This document shows, piece by piece, positions 11,862 through 25,276 of a stretch of DNA of 64,000 nucleotides. The notes beneath the pieces are model-generated. The model was given only the letters and a program-made list of their open reading frames with translations, was not told the DNA's origin and made no database searches. Origin of the DNA: Kryptolebias marmoratus (lineage: Eukaryota > Chordata > Actinopteri > Cyprinodontiformes > Rivulidae); the NCBI RefSeq assembly GCF_001649575.2, contig NC_051452.1, positions 7,777,549-7,841,548 on the forward strand, written 5' to 3'. The position numbers and the translations under genes were made by a program. How positions within the stretch are numbered: position 1 is the first letter of the stretch; every line of letters begins with the position of its first letter.

Positions 11862-12689
11862 GATGTATACTTTGCCTCTGGAGCTGAATATGTTTGAGAC
11901 TCTTATTGTGAAGGATTGAAGGAAGTTCTGCCATGACAATTATAAACCCACATCAGACTGGATCAAGAAAAAGCTCTATGTTGTTGTTTTATAGATGATT
12001 TGGTAAAAGTGTCCCAAGAACCGTCGACTACAATCGTTTGTGAACACAACAAGGTTCACTTCCTGGGATTTAAACTTCAATCTCAACAAAAACCCTTCCT
12101 CCTAATTTTTTTTTCCTTCTGATTAGCTCTACTCAGTCCAGCCGTGCCAGATGTTTTCTGTGTTGGCGTGAATAAAATTTTGTATGGTTTGTTTATTCTC
12201 AAAAGTGTCGGTGACTGATTACTTTCTGGTGACAACAGAGGAGGAGCTTATTGCTTCCTGTGGAGCAAAAACGCTATTTTAACACATCACACCTCCACCG
12301 CCTCAAAAGAAAAAACAAAAATGTAATGCAATGTAAGATATTGTGCTCATATTGTGTATTTCTGAGCAAAGGGCTCTCATGTTTCTACAATGTGCAGTTG
12401 AGTCCCGTGTTTTTTCAGCTCAAGGACAGCAGAGGAGAAACAAAGGGAACTGGATTACAATGATTGATTTGATTGCACATGATTTTGACTCAGATGAAGA
12501 GAAAGTCTGTTCGGCTGTTAAAGCTGCATCCATTCTGCTAGAAGAATGCAACCTTGTGAAATAAAAAAAGAGATGTACCAATAAATAGCGCTTATATTAA
12601 GTGCCCAAGTGTATAGCACCTCTATTTTTATATTACATCACACATTTATCTGTTGCTGCTGAAAGGATTTTGTCTGTGTTTGTGTAGGC
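11862..12689. other. intergenic, weak terminal-exon-like signal
   Basis: A polypyrimidine tract and CAG at 12410-12419, a short frame ending TAA at 12562-12564 and AATAAA at 12580 mimic a 3' terminal exon. The 48-residue peptide has no family I recognise, so it is not called as a gene. Confidence 0.35.
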
Positions 12690-12945
12690 ATGTCTGTCTG
12701 TAAGCAAAATATCTTGTGAACCACAGAACAGATTTTAATGACACTTGCAGAAAAAAAATCATTGGATGTGCACCCAAAACTGATCACCTTTTAAAATCAA
12801 TCCAATTCAAAATAATCAACACTAACCAATCCAAAAATGGTTATAACTTGGGCAATTTTACAGATATTCAAGGTGCTCTATAACTCTGGCATGAAAGGCG
12901 GCGGGTGATATGCATCCTTTCAAGGAATGCCAGCCTGTATTTAAT
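12690..12945 (+). repeat. family 1 repeat, forward copy with intact 3' end
   Basis: Starts GTAAGCAAAATATCTTGTGA, has TTTACAGATATTCAAGG, then the end block CTCTGGCATGAAAGGCGGCG, GGTGATATGCATCC and the palindromic TTTCAAGGAATGCCAG. Confidence 0.75.
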
Positions 12946-13953
12946 GCACGTTTCTGTCTGCCTCCTCTGCTCCCGCTTGCAGTAAAAGTCATGCCACCGG
13001 TCTAAATGTTTATTTAATCAGTGTGTAACATGCTAATGCCGGCCCAGTGGTGGGAGCAACTTTCACTGCCATGTCAGATATGAGGCAGAAACAATCATAC
13101 GATACACTGCCCTCGTCGGCTAGCTTTCGTTTCAACGTTGCAAGCTTCTGTTACACGGCAATCTATAAGTACTTAGCCGCTAAGGAAATTAGCCGCTCCA
13201 GCGGCTGGAGAATGGAGAAATCATTGTGGAGTCTGATATGCTTCTGTGCTCCTGTGTAATTGTATTTCTAACAAATGTGCTCTCAAAGTAGGGGGCTCTA
13301 GACCTTTTCTCCATCCAGCTCCTCCTCCTCCCCTCAAGTAAAACCTCCTCGCAGCCCCCGTTAACATGCAGGCACAAGCTAGCTGGGCACTGGGGCCACT
13401 CCGGCACACCGCAGCCAACCTCATTACCGTGTGATTATGCCAAATCAGCAGAGAGGAGCGAGAGAATCAAAGCCCCTACTGGAGATGAGTGAGTTGTACA
13501 GTAAGTGTCCCTGCCCCGCTGGATTGGTTGGGGAAAGATTAGAGAACTCGCTCCAAGAGATCAGATTCTCTTAGTTTGCCTCCCTGTTGGGTGCCAGAAT
13601 GAGTTTCAGAGATGCCGAGGTCCATTCTCTGCCGTGAGGATAGAAGAGGAGCAGGTTTGGGTAAGCTTAGAAAAAAAGAGGGAGATCTTTACTCTGATTG
13701 TCATAAAGAATTCTGGGATTCTTGCAGACAGCAGTGGGTTGAATCTCCATCATTTATATTCAAGGACAGCTGCAGCAGAAGAGTGGGTGTAAAATCAATG
13801 CGGAGGCTTTACCTCGTCTCATCTTTACTTTTTTTTTTTCCCTTTGAAAAGACAGCACTTTGCTCGCTGCCGCAGACCTCGACGGAGACTAAAAGGAATG
13901 TTTTTGGGAACTCAACACGGGGACCACAAAATGGCAGGCCAGCGTTCAAAAAA
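12946..13953. other. intergenic, no feature recognised
   Basis: Moderate GC around 13060-13460. No motif-bearing open frame seen. Confidence 0.4.
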
Positions 13954-14549
13954 TGTAGGGATCTGGAGTTTTAGCCCCGTCTTGGGGCGGCTCCTCCAGT
14001 TTCTTACTTTCACAGGTGATCCAGATTCGGGTTGATGAGGACTGCCAGTACTTAAGACTCCAGTTGAGACCAGACCTTCGCTGGAGCATCGAACCTCCTG
14101 GGTTAGATTCGCAGCCACCGTTTCTAACCAAGTTCTGGTTAACTATTGACTACGTTTTCTATGTACCTTGTTTTAGATACCTTGCCACGTCACGGAGCTT
14201 TGGACTCACAGATACCTACCTTGGTTTTCGGGATACTCACCTGGACGGGATTACTGGTTTGTCGACTCCTGGATCACCTGAACGCCTCCTCCTCTTTCCT
14301 CCTCGCCGCTGGACACCTTCTGGATCTGTAAGACCAAGGAACAAACAATTAAGTCGTTCGTGCAGTGCTCAGCTGATTGCAGGATTGGTACCCGAGACTC
14401 ACCCTGTCCTCTTTTCCTTCCAGATCCAACCACGGCACGCGCACCGTACATAGACTCCACCTTGTAAATAAAAACACTTACCTTCAGCTGTTGTCTCCGT
14501 GTCTGGTTTTGGTCTCGCTCACTGGACACTTTACCCTGCGTCCTTGTCA
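13954..14549 (+). mobile_element. solo-LTR-like element, family A copy 2
   Basis: Starts TGTAGGGATCTGGAG and ends CCTTGTCA. It is flanked by AAAAA on both sides (13949-13953 and 14550-14554), a possible but low-complexity target duplication. TATA-like TACTTAAG lies at 14049 and AATAAA at 14467. It shares CTTCGCTGGAGCATC and GTACCCGAGACTCACC with 1392-1869. An intron-like interval (GTAAG at 14328 to CAG at 14423) is conserved in place with copy 1. Confidence 0.62.
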
Positions 14550-15814
14550 AAAAACACAAATAAAAGCAAAGATGCACACGGCAGCTATCAGTGCCACGAA
14601 AGATAACAAGACTCTATTGAGTATGACCGGAGGGACGGAGAGACGGAAAAGAAAGAGTAAAAAAAAAAAAAGTGGTCACACTTGGCTTCCATTTGCCATG
14701 TAGCTGCCCTATCTCTCTGCAGCACTGACCCTGTACACGTCTAGCTCCGCGGCTTATCAGCGCTTCGCTCCGTCCCTCGGTCCTTCTCCCCTGGCGCCAC
14801 GTGGAACGTGATGCTGGAAACATAAAGCCAGACGCTGGTTGAGTCGTGAAGCGGCACTATCAGCTTCGGACACAGAGCCCGCTGGCCTGCAGTCATCAAG
14901 CAGTTCAAGGTGTGATTTAAAAATTACAGACTACTCATTCCCTAAGGGGTATATGGACATATGCTCATATAGTACACACACACACACACATACATCCTTC
15001 CAAATGCACAGAGTTATGAGTTTGCCTGAGTGAAGCCTTTAATTGAAGCAATATTGCAGGTAAAGATCTCATTTATATGTATTTCTTTAGCCTAAAGCGA
15101 ATGAGCGAACACACTTGCACTCAAACACATGCACGCACACACACACACACACAGACGCACACAATGGCAACAATACTTATTGAAGCTGATGGGGGCTTTA
15201 TCCCCTAAATCCAAATTTACATATATCACTTCCGTTTGGTATTTCATCAAAAGCATTCCCCCCCCTCCCCATACAAATAACCTCAGCTCCGGGTTTAGTC
15301 ACTAAACTGATGCTGGAGCAGCTTTATGCGCCAGTTTTGACCAAAGGGCTGAGCCACAAACCAAATGTGTTTACAGCAAATAAAATAAAAGCATATTTAA
15401 GTTGTTCTTAACACCAAGCTTACGAGGTAAAAGTGTGGGACTGCATGATGATTCACAGTGTTGGAGCTTTTTCTGTCGTAATCTTGCCTTTTTATATTAT
15501 GAACACTGCTTTGAATGACCGTTCCTACTTTCCCATCTAATGTTTCCCAATTAAACAAAAGGACAAATCAGGACTGTGAGGACAAAAACACATAAATTAC
15601 ATAAAAAACATGGGAGCTGCGACAACAATATTCAGTACAAACAATTAATTCGTTTCAGCATTGGATTGAAAAAGGAATTTAAAAAGGTTACTCAGCAAAA
15701 TACTCATTACTAACAATCTAGGTGTTGTTGGTGAAGCCGCTTTTAAGTTCTTAAGTAAACCCAAGATTATTTTAAGAAATTAAAATAAAACAATACATTA
15801 CTAGAACATTTAAT
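14550..15814. other. intergenic with CA microsatellites
   Basis: (CA)n at 14973-14990 and 15135-15153. The rest has no recognised feature. Confidence 0.5.
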
Positions 15815-16200
15815 GTCAGCTGTCAAGCATGGTGGTGGAGGGATGATGGTTTGGGCATCTTGCAGTCAACCATAAACTCCTCCACAAACCAAAGTACTCT
15901 AGAGTCGAATTTGAGGTAATCTGTCCGACAGCTGGAGCTTGGATCCCAATCCAAAGCACTTCAGCAAATAACAGAGTTTCTGAAAAAGATAAGAATTAAG
16001 GTGTTGCAGTGGCTCAGTTAGAATCCAGACCACAGCTCGTCTGAAATATGACTAAAAAAAGAGCTCTGTACGAGCTGATTCCCTTAAAACTAAATGCACT
16101 GACACAATACTGTGAAGAGGAATGGGTCAAAAAGTTTTAAATGAAACAATCAGGATAATCTGCTCTTAACTGCACAAACCATTTATACGCTGTTTCACTT
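15815..16200 (+). pseudogene. Tc1/mariner-like transposase remnant
   Basis: AAGCATGGTGGTGGAGGGATG translates to the Tc1 hallmark VKHGGGGMMVWASC. Downstream DNA aligns in order to the rest of the C-terminal half: a degraded metal-binding aspartate region near 15930-15970 and a SPDLNPIE-like stretch near 16015-16045. Stops and frameshifts are frequent. The N-terminal DNA-binding half is not seen. Confidence 0.7.
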
Positions 16201-19200
16201 TTTGAAGAAGGTTTGGGTTTCTTCTGATGGATGTGTCATGACATCATTGTATGAAGACCTCAACTGTATGAAATTTGTGATTTCCAGCTACATTAAAATG
16301 TCTGGACTGGTTTGTACGATCCAATGTTGAACACGTGAACTTGACACTATAAGGCCAAATCTCCTTTTACCCCTTCTACCTAATCCTATCCTATTATCTC
16401 CATTAAAACTATTTTATGGTCACTACAACCATTGTAATGTATGTTTGGTATTATTGTTGATCTTTGTTAATAAGCAGAAAACAATGTATGCCAAAGTCTG
16501 TCGCAGCCTAGAGAGTTATAGGACATTGAGGGGTGTACTGACTTCAGGTCTGCTTACATCAAGGCATAACAGCTAGAACTGATGGCGTATCTGCCTCCTG
16601 AAGGAGTGTCCTGATGTATAGAGAAGTATTTTAACCACTACTCTTTGGGGTTTTGAATCAAGGCCTAAAGGACAGGGCTAGGGTGACACTTAGAGGTGGG
16701 ATTTGGCCTCAATCTCTGTTTGCTAACTTGATTTGAAGACCCATTTTGTCCTCTTCAGTTTGACTCTTGTTCTGCTGCATTGACTTAGCTGCTTTGATTT
16801 AATAAGAAAACCGAGATCTGTGACAATCCAACTAATCAAACAACAATTGATCCTCGTCTGGATGATCACCGAGTCAGCATCACAATACACAAGTGTGTCT
16901 TGATTAGACTGTAAGTACACCAAATGAATATCTTCATTTCTAGTCAAGTTTAGCAATTAAATAAATTGCTAAATTGGTAGACGTATGCAAAAGAAGCCCA
17001 ATTTTCTTTTTTTAGGGGGCTGCACAAACCAAGGCTTGGGAGCCATGTGCCTAGTTTTGATATTTAATACCAACATTTGCATTATTGCTTACACCATGAG
17101 GGTTATTTTAGTCTCAGTGCAACTGTATCAAAAAAGTGTTACAGCTGTAAAAAGATGTTATAAAACAGAGCAGTATTGTCCCAATCAGTCATTACCAAAT
17201 ACATGGATCTTGGCATGAATTATTTGGTGTCCCTAGTAGCCCTTCTTGGGATGGGCAGAGGGGGCAGGGTGATGCTGAATCAATAGCCATAAGGAGTCTG
17301 GCTCCCGTTTGCTTTCAAGATCTACAGCTGAAGGACCCAGTCATCAAAAGTTAATGAGCTATTTAGATCATGCTGTTTCTTCAGCCCTCTACTGAGAAAA
17401 CACTGCTGAACTGGGAAGAAAAGAGCCCCAACACATGCGTGTCTGTCTTTTATATGCTGTATGTGTCTCCTATCTACAGAGGCAGATCAGCAGCTGAGAG
17501 GGAACAAAGCAGTGGTTATCATGAATGTGCAGTTGTTCGAGCATTGTTTGGCACAAATGCTTTACATGGGTTGCAACCCTTATTTTCTGGCCAGTACTGT
17601 GGAAACAAAGCTTCTTTTTGAGTGCAATGCCACAGTTGGGCTGTTCAGACACTGCAGCTGGTTCTAGCTGTCACTTTGTGGCATCTAGTGAAAATCTAGG
17701 CATGTGCATTCATTAGTTTCCACTTTTTTTTTGGTAGTTTCGAGTGAAACACAGTACACCTTGTTTTGTTTCTGCCATTATAATCTTGACTTTGTGTTTC
17801 ATTGGCCCAGTTTCTTTTTTTCCCCCCACTAGCTCTGCTTGTTTTTTTGTTTTTTTTTTACATCATTTCCTCTCCCTGCTTTCTAATTTTCCAGCTCCCT
17901 TCCCTTCTCCTTCCGCCTGGAATCAACTAACAAGGCCTTTCTGCAGACAAGCCGACATGCCACCCAGGAATCCTGCCAGATTCCCTGGCTGCCAGCCTTA
18001 TTTGTCATGGCATATAAAAGAAGAAGTTATGGTTGTCTAAATTCCCAACAGGCCCAGTGGGAGAACTGGATGTATGCTTTATTTCTAATCTCACAAAATA
18101 TCTGTATGTTCAGCAGAAAAGAAAGGCTTGACCATCAACCTTATTCTCAAAGTTGCAACTTTGAAGTCTTGGGAAATTAAATCTATACAAATAGACCTTT
18201 AAAACATATATAACTCAACTTACAATTCCCATCCTACATGTTCAATATCCCCGCTGTGGGAGAGAGGTGTAATGTAAAGCAAACTTTCTGGCAGTGCAGC
18301 TAAAAATTTCTGACCAGCATGTCAGTCAAGCGGTATTGAAAGGATGAATCAAACTGAGGTGAGTCAAACAGAGCATTGATTTTTTTCAGGTTGGACCCAG
18401 TGGAGGAGATTTTATCTGTTGTGTTCTCTCGCACATTAACCTCCAACTCACTTTGAAATACTGCTAAACCCCAGAGGACCTAAATCTCACCGGTGGTGCC
18501 TAATTGGTCAACCTTTATGTGGTCCTGCCTCTGCTAGGCTACTGGGCCAGTTCTCCATTTGTTAGCTTTGATGCCTTCTAGCACTTTTCCCACAAAATAC
18601 TGATCCTGTAGCTTGGGAATCAGGAACCAGAGGCTCAGAGTGCAACAGAGGGGGGATGAATTTTGGTTTACCGTTAGCCTTGGCTACTCTTGAACATAAA
18701 ACCTGCAAAAGGCAGCAGTCTGAAGGACATTATGTCTTTGCCCGTTCACATTTTCAAAAAATATATATATACCATATTAAAGGACCACCCATCCAAGAAC
18801 TTTCAACCCTTTGAAAGACTATTGGTATGTGAAGATGCACTTGGAGGAACTTTACCAAAAGTTTTGTGCAATATGTGAAGAACCAGCTTTAAAAATCCTA
18901 TTTGGAAGTCTTCTTGCAGACTTAAAATTAACTTGAATTGAGAGTTTGACTAAATACTAAACTTTAAAGCTGCAAATATTTGACACATCACTGTAAAAAA
19001 ACCGAAAAACAATATATATATAATCAGTAGCAGCTGAAACCAACTGTCTAAATTTCAGCTGTGAATAATCCATGGATCAGTGTTCCACTCATCACTTCCT
19101 GAAGTGCTCACTGATTAACTTTATTAGCAACACCTGTCCTTGTCACTTTGACAAGTCAAACATCTGCTGTGATAAACACCCATACAGGACTTATTTGAGG

Positions 19201-21429
19201 AAAGAAACACTGCAGTTAAATCATGTTTGCTGCAAATTCTTGCCTAATGATATTTCACACTTCAAACTGTCTGCGTGTGCTTCTGTAACCACTATTATTT
19301 TTAAATTATGGACTTTTAAAATGATTCAAAAGAGTCTTTACCCATAACAAAATTGTTACAAAAATGGTGCTTTATTCAAGAAATGCAAACATGTGACATA
19401 TACATGTTTATGTTACTTGCTTGTTGTTAATATTGCCTTCACTGAATACATGTACCTGAGTTTTAGATTTGAGATGGGTTTAATTCAACAGCAAAAAGAA
19501 ACAAATGTCAAACTTCACTTCTTTTGCTGCTTCTTTTTTAATCCTCCCAGAAGCAGAAACAGAAAAACAAGCCGCTCGTTTGCTGAGGCTTTAAAGGTCG
19601 CAGGCAAGGTAGGATTTGTCGATTTATAGCTTCACAATAAAATTAAACACTAAAGTCATATTGTAGTGTCTTATTCATCCAACTTGAACTGGAAACATCT
19701 CTCTTTTGTTTTGTCTTTGTTGTTTTATTGAATAGTACAAAAATTATTTTTTGATTCACTTAATTTGGCCTAAACTCGATACAAAAAGGCAAAACAGATC
19801 TGAATATCATCTATTGTAAATAAAAGGTTAAAACTGATAACATGTTTTTTAAAAGGGCATAAAATATGACCTTTTTGGGTTTCCATACTTCTTCTCTCGC
19901 TGGTATTGTGGCGTACGCCACTAAAAAATATCCCAATAGCTGATTTGAAACAGGCAGATCTTCAAGCTCCTGCATTTCATCCTAATGATCCATTCTTGCT
20001 TTGCTTTGGTTTAGAGTGCTTGAGAAAAAGTAAGATCCTCTGTTTTTTTTTTGTCAAGGCAGCTTGCAAAAAGCAATAAAAGCACGTGCACTTTCTACAT
20101 ACATTGTTACCCCATTAGTACACAAGATATAAAAGTTGCAGCAGAAGTAATTTTTGCAAGCTGTTTAAAAAAGTAAAAGTTAAATCAAGTTACATAAAGT
20201 CAAATTACTTCCTATTTAAGGCAGACCAGTTCAGCTCACATACAGCGTAATGGTTTCCATTTTGTTATAGCAAGATTAAGATTCAAAAGTTAGTTCAATA
20301 GGTAACAAAGAAGCTGGCGTTTCCTTTTAATTGTAGCTAATTAGACAATAGCTCAGGCTGCACGATCATCTGTGTAAGCAAGCTTTCTTCAGTCATTTTT
20401 TTGTTCTCCGTCTGGTTCTATATTAAATTTTTAAGACAAATTGTGTCAGGAAGGCAGCACTGAAACATTGTTACAGGAATGAAATGAAACTGTACTGAAA
20501 GTAGCCAAAAGGGACAGAGGAGGAGATGACTTGCTTAGAGTCTACACCGTGTGCTGCTGACTGGCAAGTAATAAAGTTGTTTTTAGGATGTAAAAGAGAA
20601 AAAAAAAAGTCTTGAATTTATGGTGACCATAGTAATTAGAAATTAAATTTATTATCCGTTTTGGGCAGCAAGGGGGGGAAGAGCATCCTTGACAGGCGGT
20701 GGCCCACTGTGAATGTTCATCGGTCACTGATGAGCACTCTCCACAGGACTGGAGCAACAGCCACTGAATTATTGAACATAGCAGCGTCCCTAAGGTGAGG
20801 ACGCTGCATGGAAGTCTTCCGTCTTTCGCCCTGACAAAGAGAGAAGAAGGCTTGATGAAACATGGTGGGACGCTTACAAGCCATCCGTCACGGTACCTCT
20901 CCACTCACACGGAGGAGGGATTGGATTTCCGACCGGGAGACGGGTTGGAGAGGGGGTTTGTTTTGTCAGGCAGGGGAGAGGGGATTGAGCAATGCTTCAA
21001 CAAGATGATCAGAGTGGCCATGATTGTTCCAGGAGCTTTCTAAATCTTCATGAATTAAACATTAAAAAAAAATAAATCTAAAACATATGTCAGTGTTCCA
21101 CTTGTACCAATGACACGTGGATCTGCCTTTATGGGTTCAATAGCCTTTTTTTTAATAAAGTATGTATGGGTCTGTCAGCACCTGTATTATGCCTATATGT
21201 GCAAGTTATGCATCCGAGACTGTAAGGCTTGTGCCTGACTCAATGCACCAGTCGTAATACCATAAGAACTCTCTCTGAGCCCCTGTTTTACTACATTATA
21301 TACCCCCGATCCTCAAGCTGTATATGAAACCTGATGACAAACTGCAACTTTTGATTTACATTCCAGTCCTTGCATTGATGCGCAAGGAAAACACACCCTG
21401 ATTTAAGTTAGTCAGCAGAGGTTAAACCT
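16201..21429. other. long intergenic segment, no feature recognised
   Basis: About 5.2 kb of AT-rich unique-looking sequence with T-rich runs near 17720-17860, TA runs near 18763 and 19013, and an A-run near 20600. No gene, tRNA or clear transposon found by eye. Old unrecognised repeats cannot be excluded. Confidence 0.45.
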
Positions 21430-22075
21430 GTTTAATACAGTTCCATTCAGTTTATTAACAAAGAAAGAAACGGGCCAAAATCAAAAATCCAATTCAGTCC
21501 AAACAGACAGGAAGAAACCTGCAGAACGAGAACCAGGCTCAGGATAGGCGGCCATCGACCGTAATTAGCTGGGGTTTGAAAGGACGGGATACAGATAAAC
21601 ACAGAAGGATTGGTCCAGCTGTAGTTTCTTTGGAAATAATAATAAAAAAAGACAAAATACATAAATGGCAGCACTAAATACAAAAACAAACATGGAGAGT
21701 AAAGCGAGTAAAGAAAGCAGAGTAAGGGAATATGGTCAGTTTATCCTGTAGCAGCATAACTAAGAAATAACTCCAGAAACCCATGCCAACCCTAACTATA
21801 GGATTTATCAAAAAGGAAGTCTTAAGCACAGTCTTAAAAGTAAACAGAGCCTAAAGGAAGGAAACTGGAAGTTATTTCCACATAAGAGAAGGCTGAGAAC
21901 TGAAAGCTCCGCCTCCTGTTCTACTTTTAGAACCTCTAGGAACCACGAGTAAACCTGCAGTCTGTGAGTGAAGTGCTCCGTTAGGAAAATATGGAACAAT
22001 AAGATCTTTTATATAAGACGGAGCTTGGTTGTTGAGAGCGTTGAGCTTTTTAATGCACCAAAACAATTAAAATAG
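21430..22075 (-). pseudogene. L2-like LINE, 3' end of ORF2 plus 3'UTR
   Basis: Minus-strand translation at 21872-22066 includes LNALNNQAPSYIKDLIVPYF and TAGLLVVPRGSKSRTGGGAF, which follows the C-terminal tail of L2/Maui-like fish LINE ORF2. Toward lower coordinates comes the familiar 3'UTR block, with GAGCCTGGTTCTCGTTCTGC and GGTTTCTTCC on the minus strand. It is 5'-truncated, as expected for LINE insertions, and lacks the catalytic reverse-transcriptase core. Confidence 0.75.
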
Positions 22076-23639
22076 AACAACTTTTAGATTAAGGATCAGT
22101 TTGGAAACTTTGTCAACACCCAAGAACATTTACAGGCCAGGAAATGTTTGTTAAACTGAAAGTCTTAATGTAACTGGAGTCATGGTTTTAACTTAAACAC
22201 TTCCATAAATTGTTTAAATCTTCAAACAACATAAAATCCTGAACTTAATCAGCTCTTGTGGCTTCGGTTGAGGATTTCTGCTTCAAATCTGCAGAGGAGT
22301 CTTGGAAAATTGAGGTCACACGGCCCACATGTTGGACATGAGGTACTGGAAGGACCAAACGCAACCACCTGCAGCTAATTTCCATTTACTGTGAAAAACT
22401 GGTGAAATGAAAGGCCACCGAGCCAAAAAAAGGTTATAAGCACGAAGAAAAGGTGGCAAAACTACTTGGTATATATTGCACAGGTTGGAAAGATGAAATA
22501 CCTTATATATTTTATGTATCATTGTGATAAATTGCAGCAATATATATAATATATAGATAAAATAAAAATAGGGAAAGCAAAAGATTAAAGAAAGGTCATA
22601 GTTATACCAATTTTAGCTTGAAAGGCAATAGGTCAGTGAAATGATGTGTTACAAAAAGAAAATTTAAGACAGGAGTCTTTAAGAGCTAAAGATGGGGAGG
22701 GTTCAAGTGAAATGCTGCAATTTCAGAGGAAATGTTTTCTATGGTTAACTATGAAAGGTTTATGATTTATTTTGGTTTGTGTTTTAATCTTAAGATTAAA
22801 AAGAAAAACCTATGAAATCATATCAGCATGTATTGTCTGGGTAATTTGCAAATCTGTGAAGAAACCATGGCAACTTTGTGGTTTGCGGACGTTTTGAATC
22901 AATATCTCATGCCGTTTAGAAGACATCCCTTTTCAAAGGTGTTGTTTACTAAAGCAAGTCAAGGCAACATTCTGCAAATATATTCTGGACCGAAGGGAGG
23001 TGGGTGGCTAAAAATGAAATCTCTTTTTTGCAACATTAACAGGAGAAACCAAAAGTACCACTGAGCAGGAAAACTTTCAGATGGAAGTTCATTCGAAGCA
23101 CAAACTCAACACAAACCAGGAGGAATAGATCCTGAGAGTTTATTGGCTTGACGAGGAACAGGCGGGTGGTAATTAGTGACGAAACCCAGGAAAAACAAAA
23201 GAAACACCAATATTAAAGGAGACAAAAAAGAGGTTAATAAACATCAAAAGTAAAAGAAGAAAGTTTTATGGGAACAAGGACTTTCAGAAAAAAAAAGAAG
23301 AAAAGAATACTTGAAAAACACAAAAGAACAAATCAAACCATATTTGATATAATATGAGTATAACAAATGAGCAGTTAAAGTCTCACTGAAAATCCTTATT
23401 CTGGTTCAATAAAACTGTCTTTTGTTCACAAAAATGTTAAAAGAAAAAGATGATGGAACAAAATGTAACCTGAGAGGTTTTCTTTATATTTTACTGGTAT
23501 TAAATTCAGAATGACAGCTTAAACATGGATTTGATTTGGGAAAGTCCTTTAGAATCTCACTCTGCCAGTTTTTACATTTTAATCTAAGTTGCAGTGAAAG
23601 GCGAAGGCGGGCGATAATGTTTTTGTCTGCGTCTTTTGG
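22076..23639. other. intergenic, no feature recognised
   Basis: AT-rich with TA runs near 22540. No coding signature. Confidence 0.45.
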
Positions 23640-23891
23640 TCATATCGCTCCTTGTGTTTTCAGTTGATCATTTTTTTGTGTTTTTTTTTTTTGAGTTTCT
23701 TGCTCAGCCTCCACTCATTCTTCAGTCTGCCAATGAGAGCATCAGGACCCGTTTTGGGCCTCAGGGGTTCATTTGAAGTTTCATATATGTTGCTGTCTCG
23801 TTATTTTGTTTAATAAAATATTTAAGCCTTTTCCAAACTTCCTCATGTTTGCCTGCACACCTGAGTCCATCCGCTACAAACCATAACAGCG
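23640..23891 (+). mobile_element. possible degraded solo-LTR 3' part
   Basis: AATAAAATATTTAAGCC at 23813, followed by TGCCTGCACACCTGAGTCC and AAACCATAACAG, resembles the R-U5 tail of fish solo LTRs. The 5' boundary is not found and the family is unassigned. Confidence 0.3.
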
Positions 23892-24425
23892 TGTCTGTTA
23901 TCAAATTATCTCATAAACTTTTAAATTTTAATGAAACTTGTGGGAAGTTAAGAACAGATGCACCTCTACAACTGATTCTACAACCCAGTTCAAGATGGCT
24001 AAGCGACTGCATTAGTTTTGTTTAAAACTTAACTATTTGGAGTCAGTTTTTTTTGTTAGCAAAATATCTCATGAACCACTGGACAGATTTTAATGAAACT
24101 CTCAGAAAATTATCACTAGTTGTACCTTTACAACTGACCTAACCAAATTTAAGATACAATTCGCCTTACCAAGCACAAACCTGGCTATAGCTCAGTCAGT
24201 TTTACTGTTATTGAGGTCAAATTTGTTGTGGAAGTAGCTGAGAGTCTTTCACAGCACGTACTCGAGTATGACATCCTGAAGTTGTGCATATTATTGTCAA
24301 GCTTTGACTAAAACGACTAAACTCAGGTATTTTTAAACAGACAATAAAATGATCTTTTGTCAAAAACTCTTGCATTTAAGGTTAAGGGTGATATGCATTC
24401 TTTCAAGTAATGCTAAGCCTTTAAT
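23892..24425 (+). repeat. family 1 repeat, two forward units
   Basis: Unit starts at 23898 (TTATCAAATTATCTCATAAA) and 24056 (TTAGCAAAATATCTCATGAA). The first is truncated, giving a spacing of only 158 bp. The second runs on to GGTGATATGCATTC and TTTCAAGTAATGCTAAGCC, the family end. Confidence 0.78.
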
Positions 24426-25135
24426 TATTATTTATTCTTCTAGTTCATGATCATCTTACTTCTTTCTCACCTCAAGCAGATACAGCTGTTGTCCCTCCGC
24501 AGACATATTCGTCTTCTTTTGCACAGAAACTCAGGGAAATAGTCGAAAACATCTACCTACTAACAAGGGCAAACACCTTTCCCAGCTCCACCCCGCCTCC
24601 ACATCCCATGTGGGTAGTTGCATCAGGAGCGGGGCCTCTGACTGTTGTCATGGAGCGAAACATCCCCGAAAGCCTCGGCGGATTTATGCAGCCTCCGTCT
24701 GCCTGCACACGGGATGTAAAGCACCCTGCCATGCAGCCAGCTGCTTTCCACAGGTGTTGTCAACATACTGAGGATACAAGACGGGGAGGCAGAGAAACAA
24801 ACACCTCTTCCCACCGCGGAGCGCCGCTCATTGATGCTCACAGACGCTTGCAGCGGTGTGTGTGTGTGTGTGTGTGTTCCTCAGCAAAGCTTAGTTTTAC
24901 AGACTGCAGCTGCATCACAAATCACCTAGCAACCACACCTGGCGTCATCATTGGGGACCCAAAGGGGATCTGACTGCACACAAACACCGTGGCTGGACAG
25001 ATTTACAACCACAAGATGGTGTTTGCAGATCTTATCAGTTTTTATGTGTAAACTTAAACAGTTTGAACTAGATTAACTTAACCATGCAGAAAATGTTCAG
25101 AGGGTGGTGGTTTTCTCCTTATCAATATTCAATTA
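24426..25135. other. intergenic with GT microsatellite
   Basis: (GT)n at 24858-24877. A 121-codon open frame at 24608-24973 runs through the microsatellite and has no recognised domain. Confidence 0.45.
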
Positions 25136-25205
25136 AAGGCCTAGCATTCCTTCAAAGCCTTTCACACCAGACTTTTGAACAAAGATCATCTTATGTTGAG
25201 GAATG
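25136..25205 (-). repeat. family 1 repeat, reverse copy, end part
   Basis: AAGGCCTAGCATTCCTTCAA, CACACCAGACTTTTGAAC and AAGATCATCTTA form the reversed end block. The body of this copy resumes at 25688, after an inserted element. Confidence 0.65.
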
Positions 25206-25276
25206 AGGCGCCCTTTGGATCAAATCTCAAAGCTAACAATGTGCACAAGCTCACAAAAACCTGTTAGAGCTGAATT

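Noticed and set aside
12343..12564. 73-codon frame with upstream polypyrimidine-AG and downstream AATAAA, like a terminal exon
   Set aside because: No recognisable protein family, no partner exon nearby, and the signals are common by chance in AT-rich DNA.
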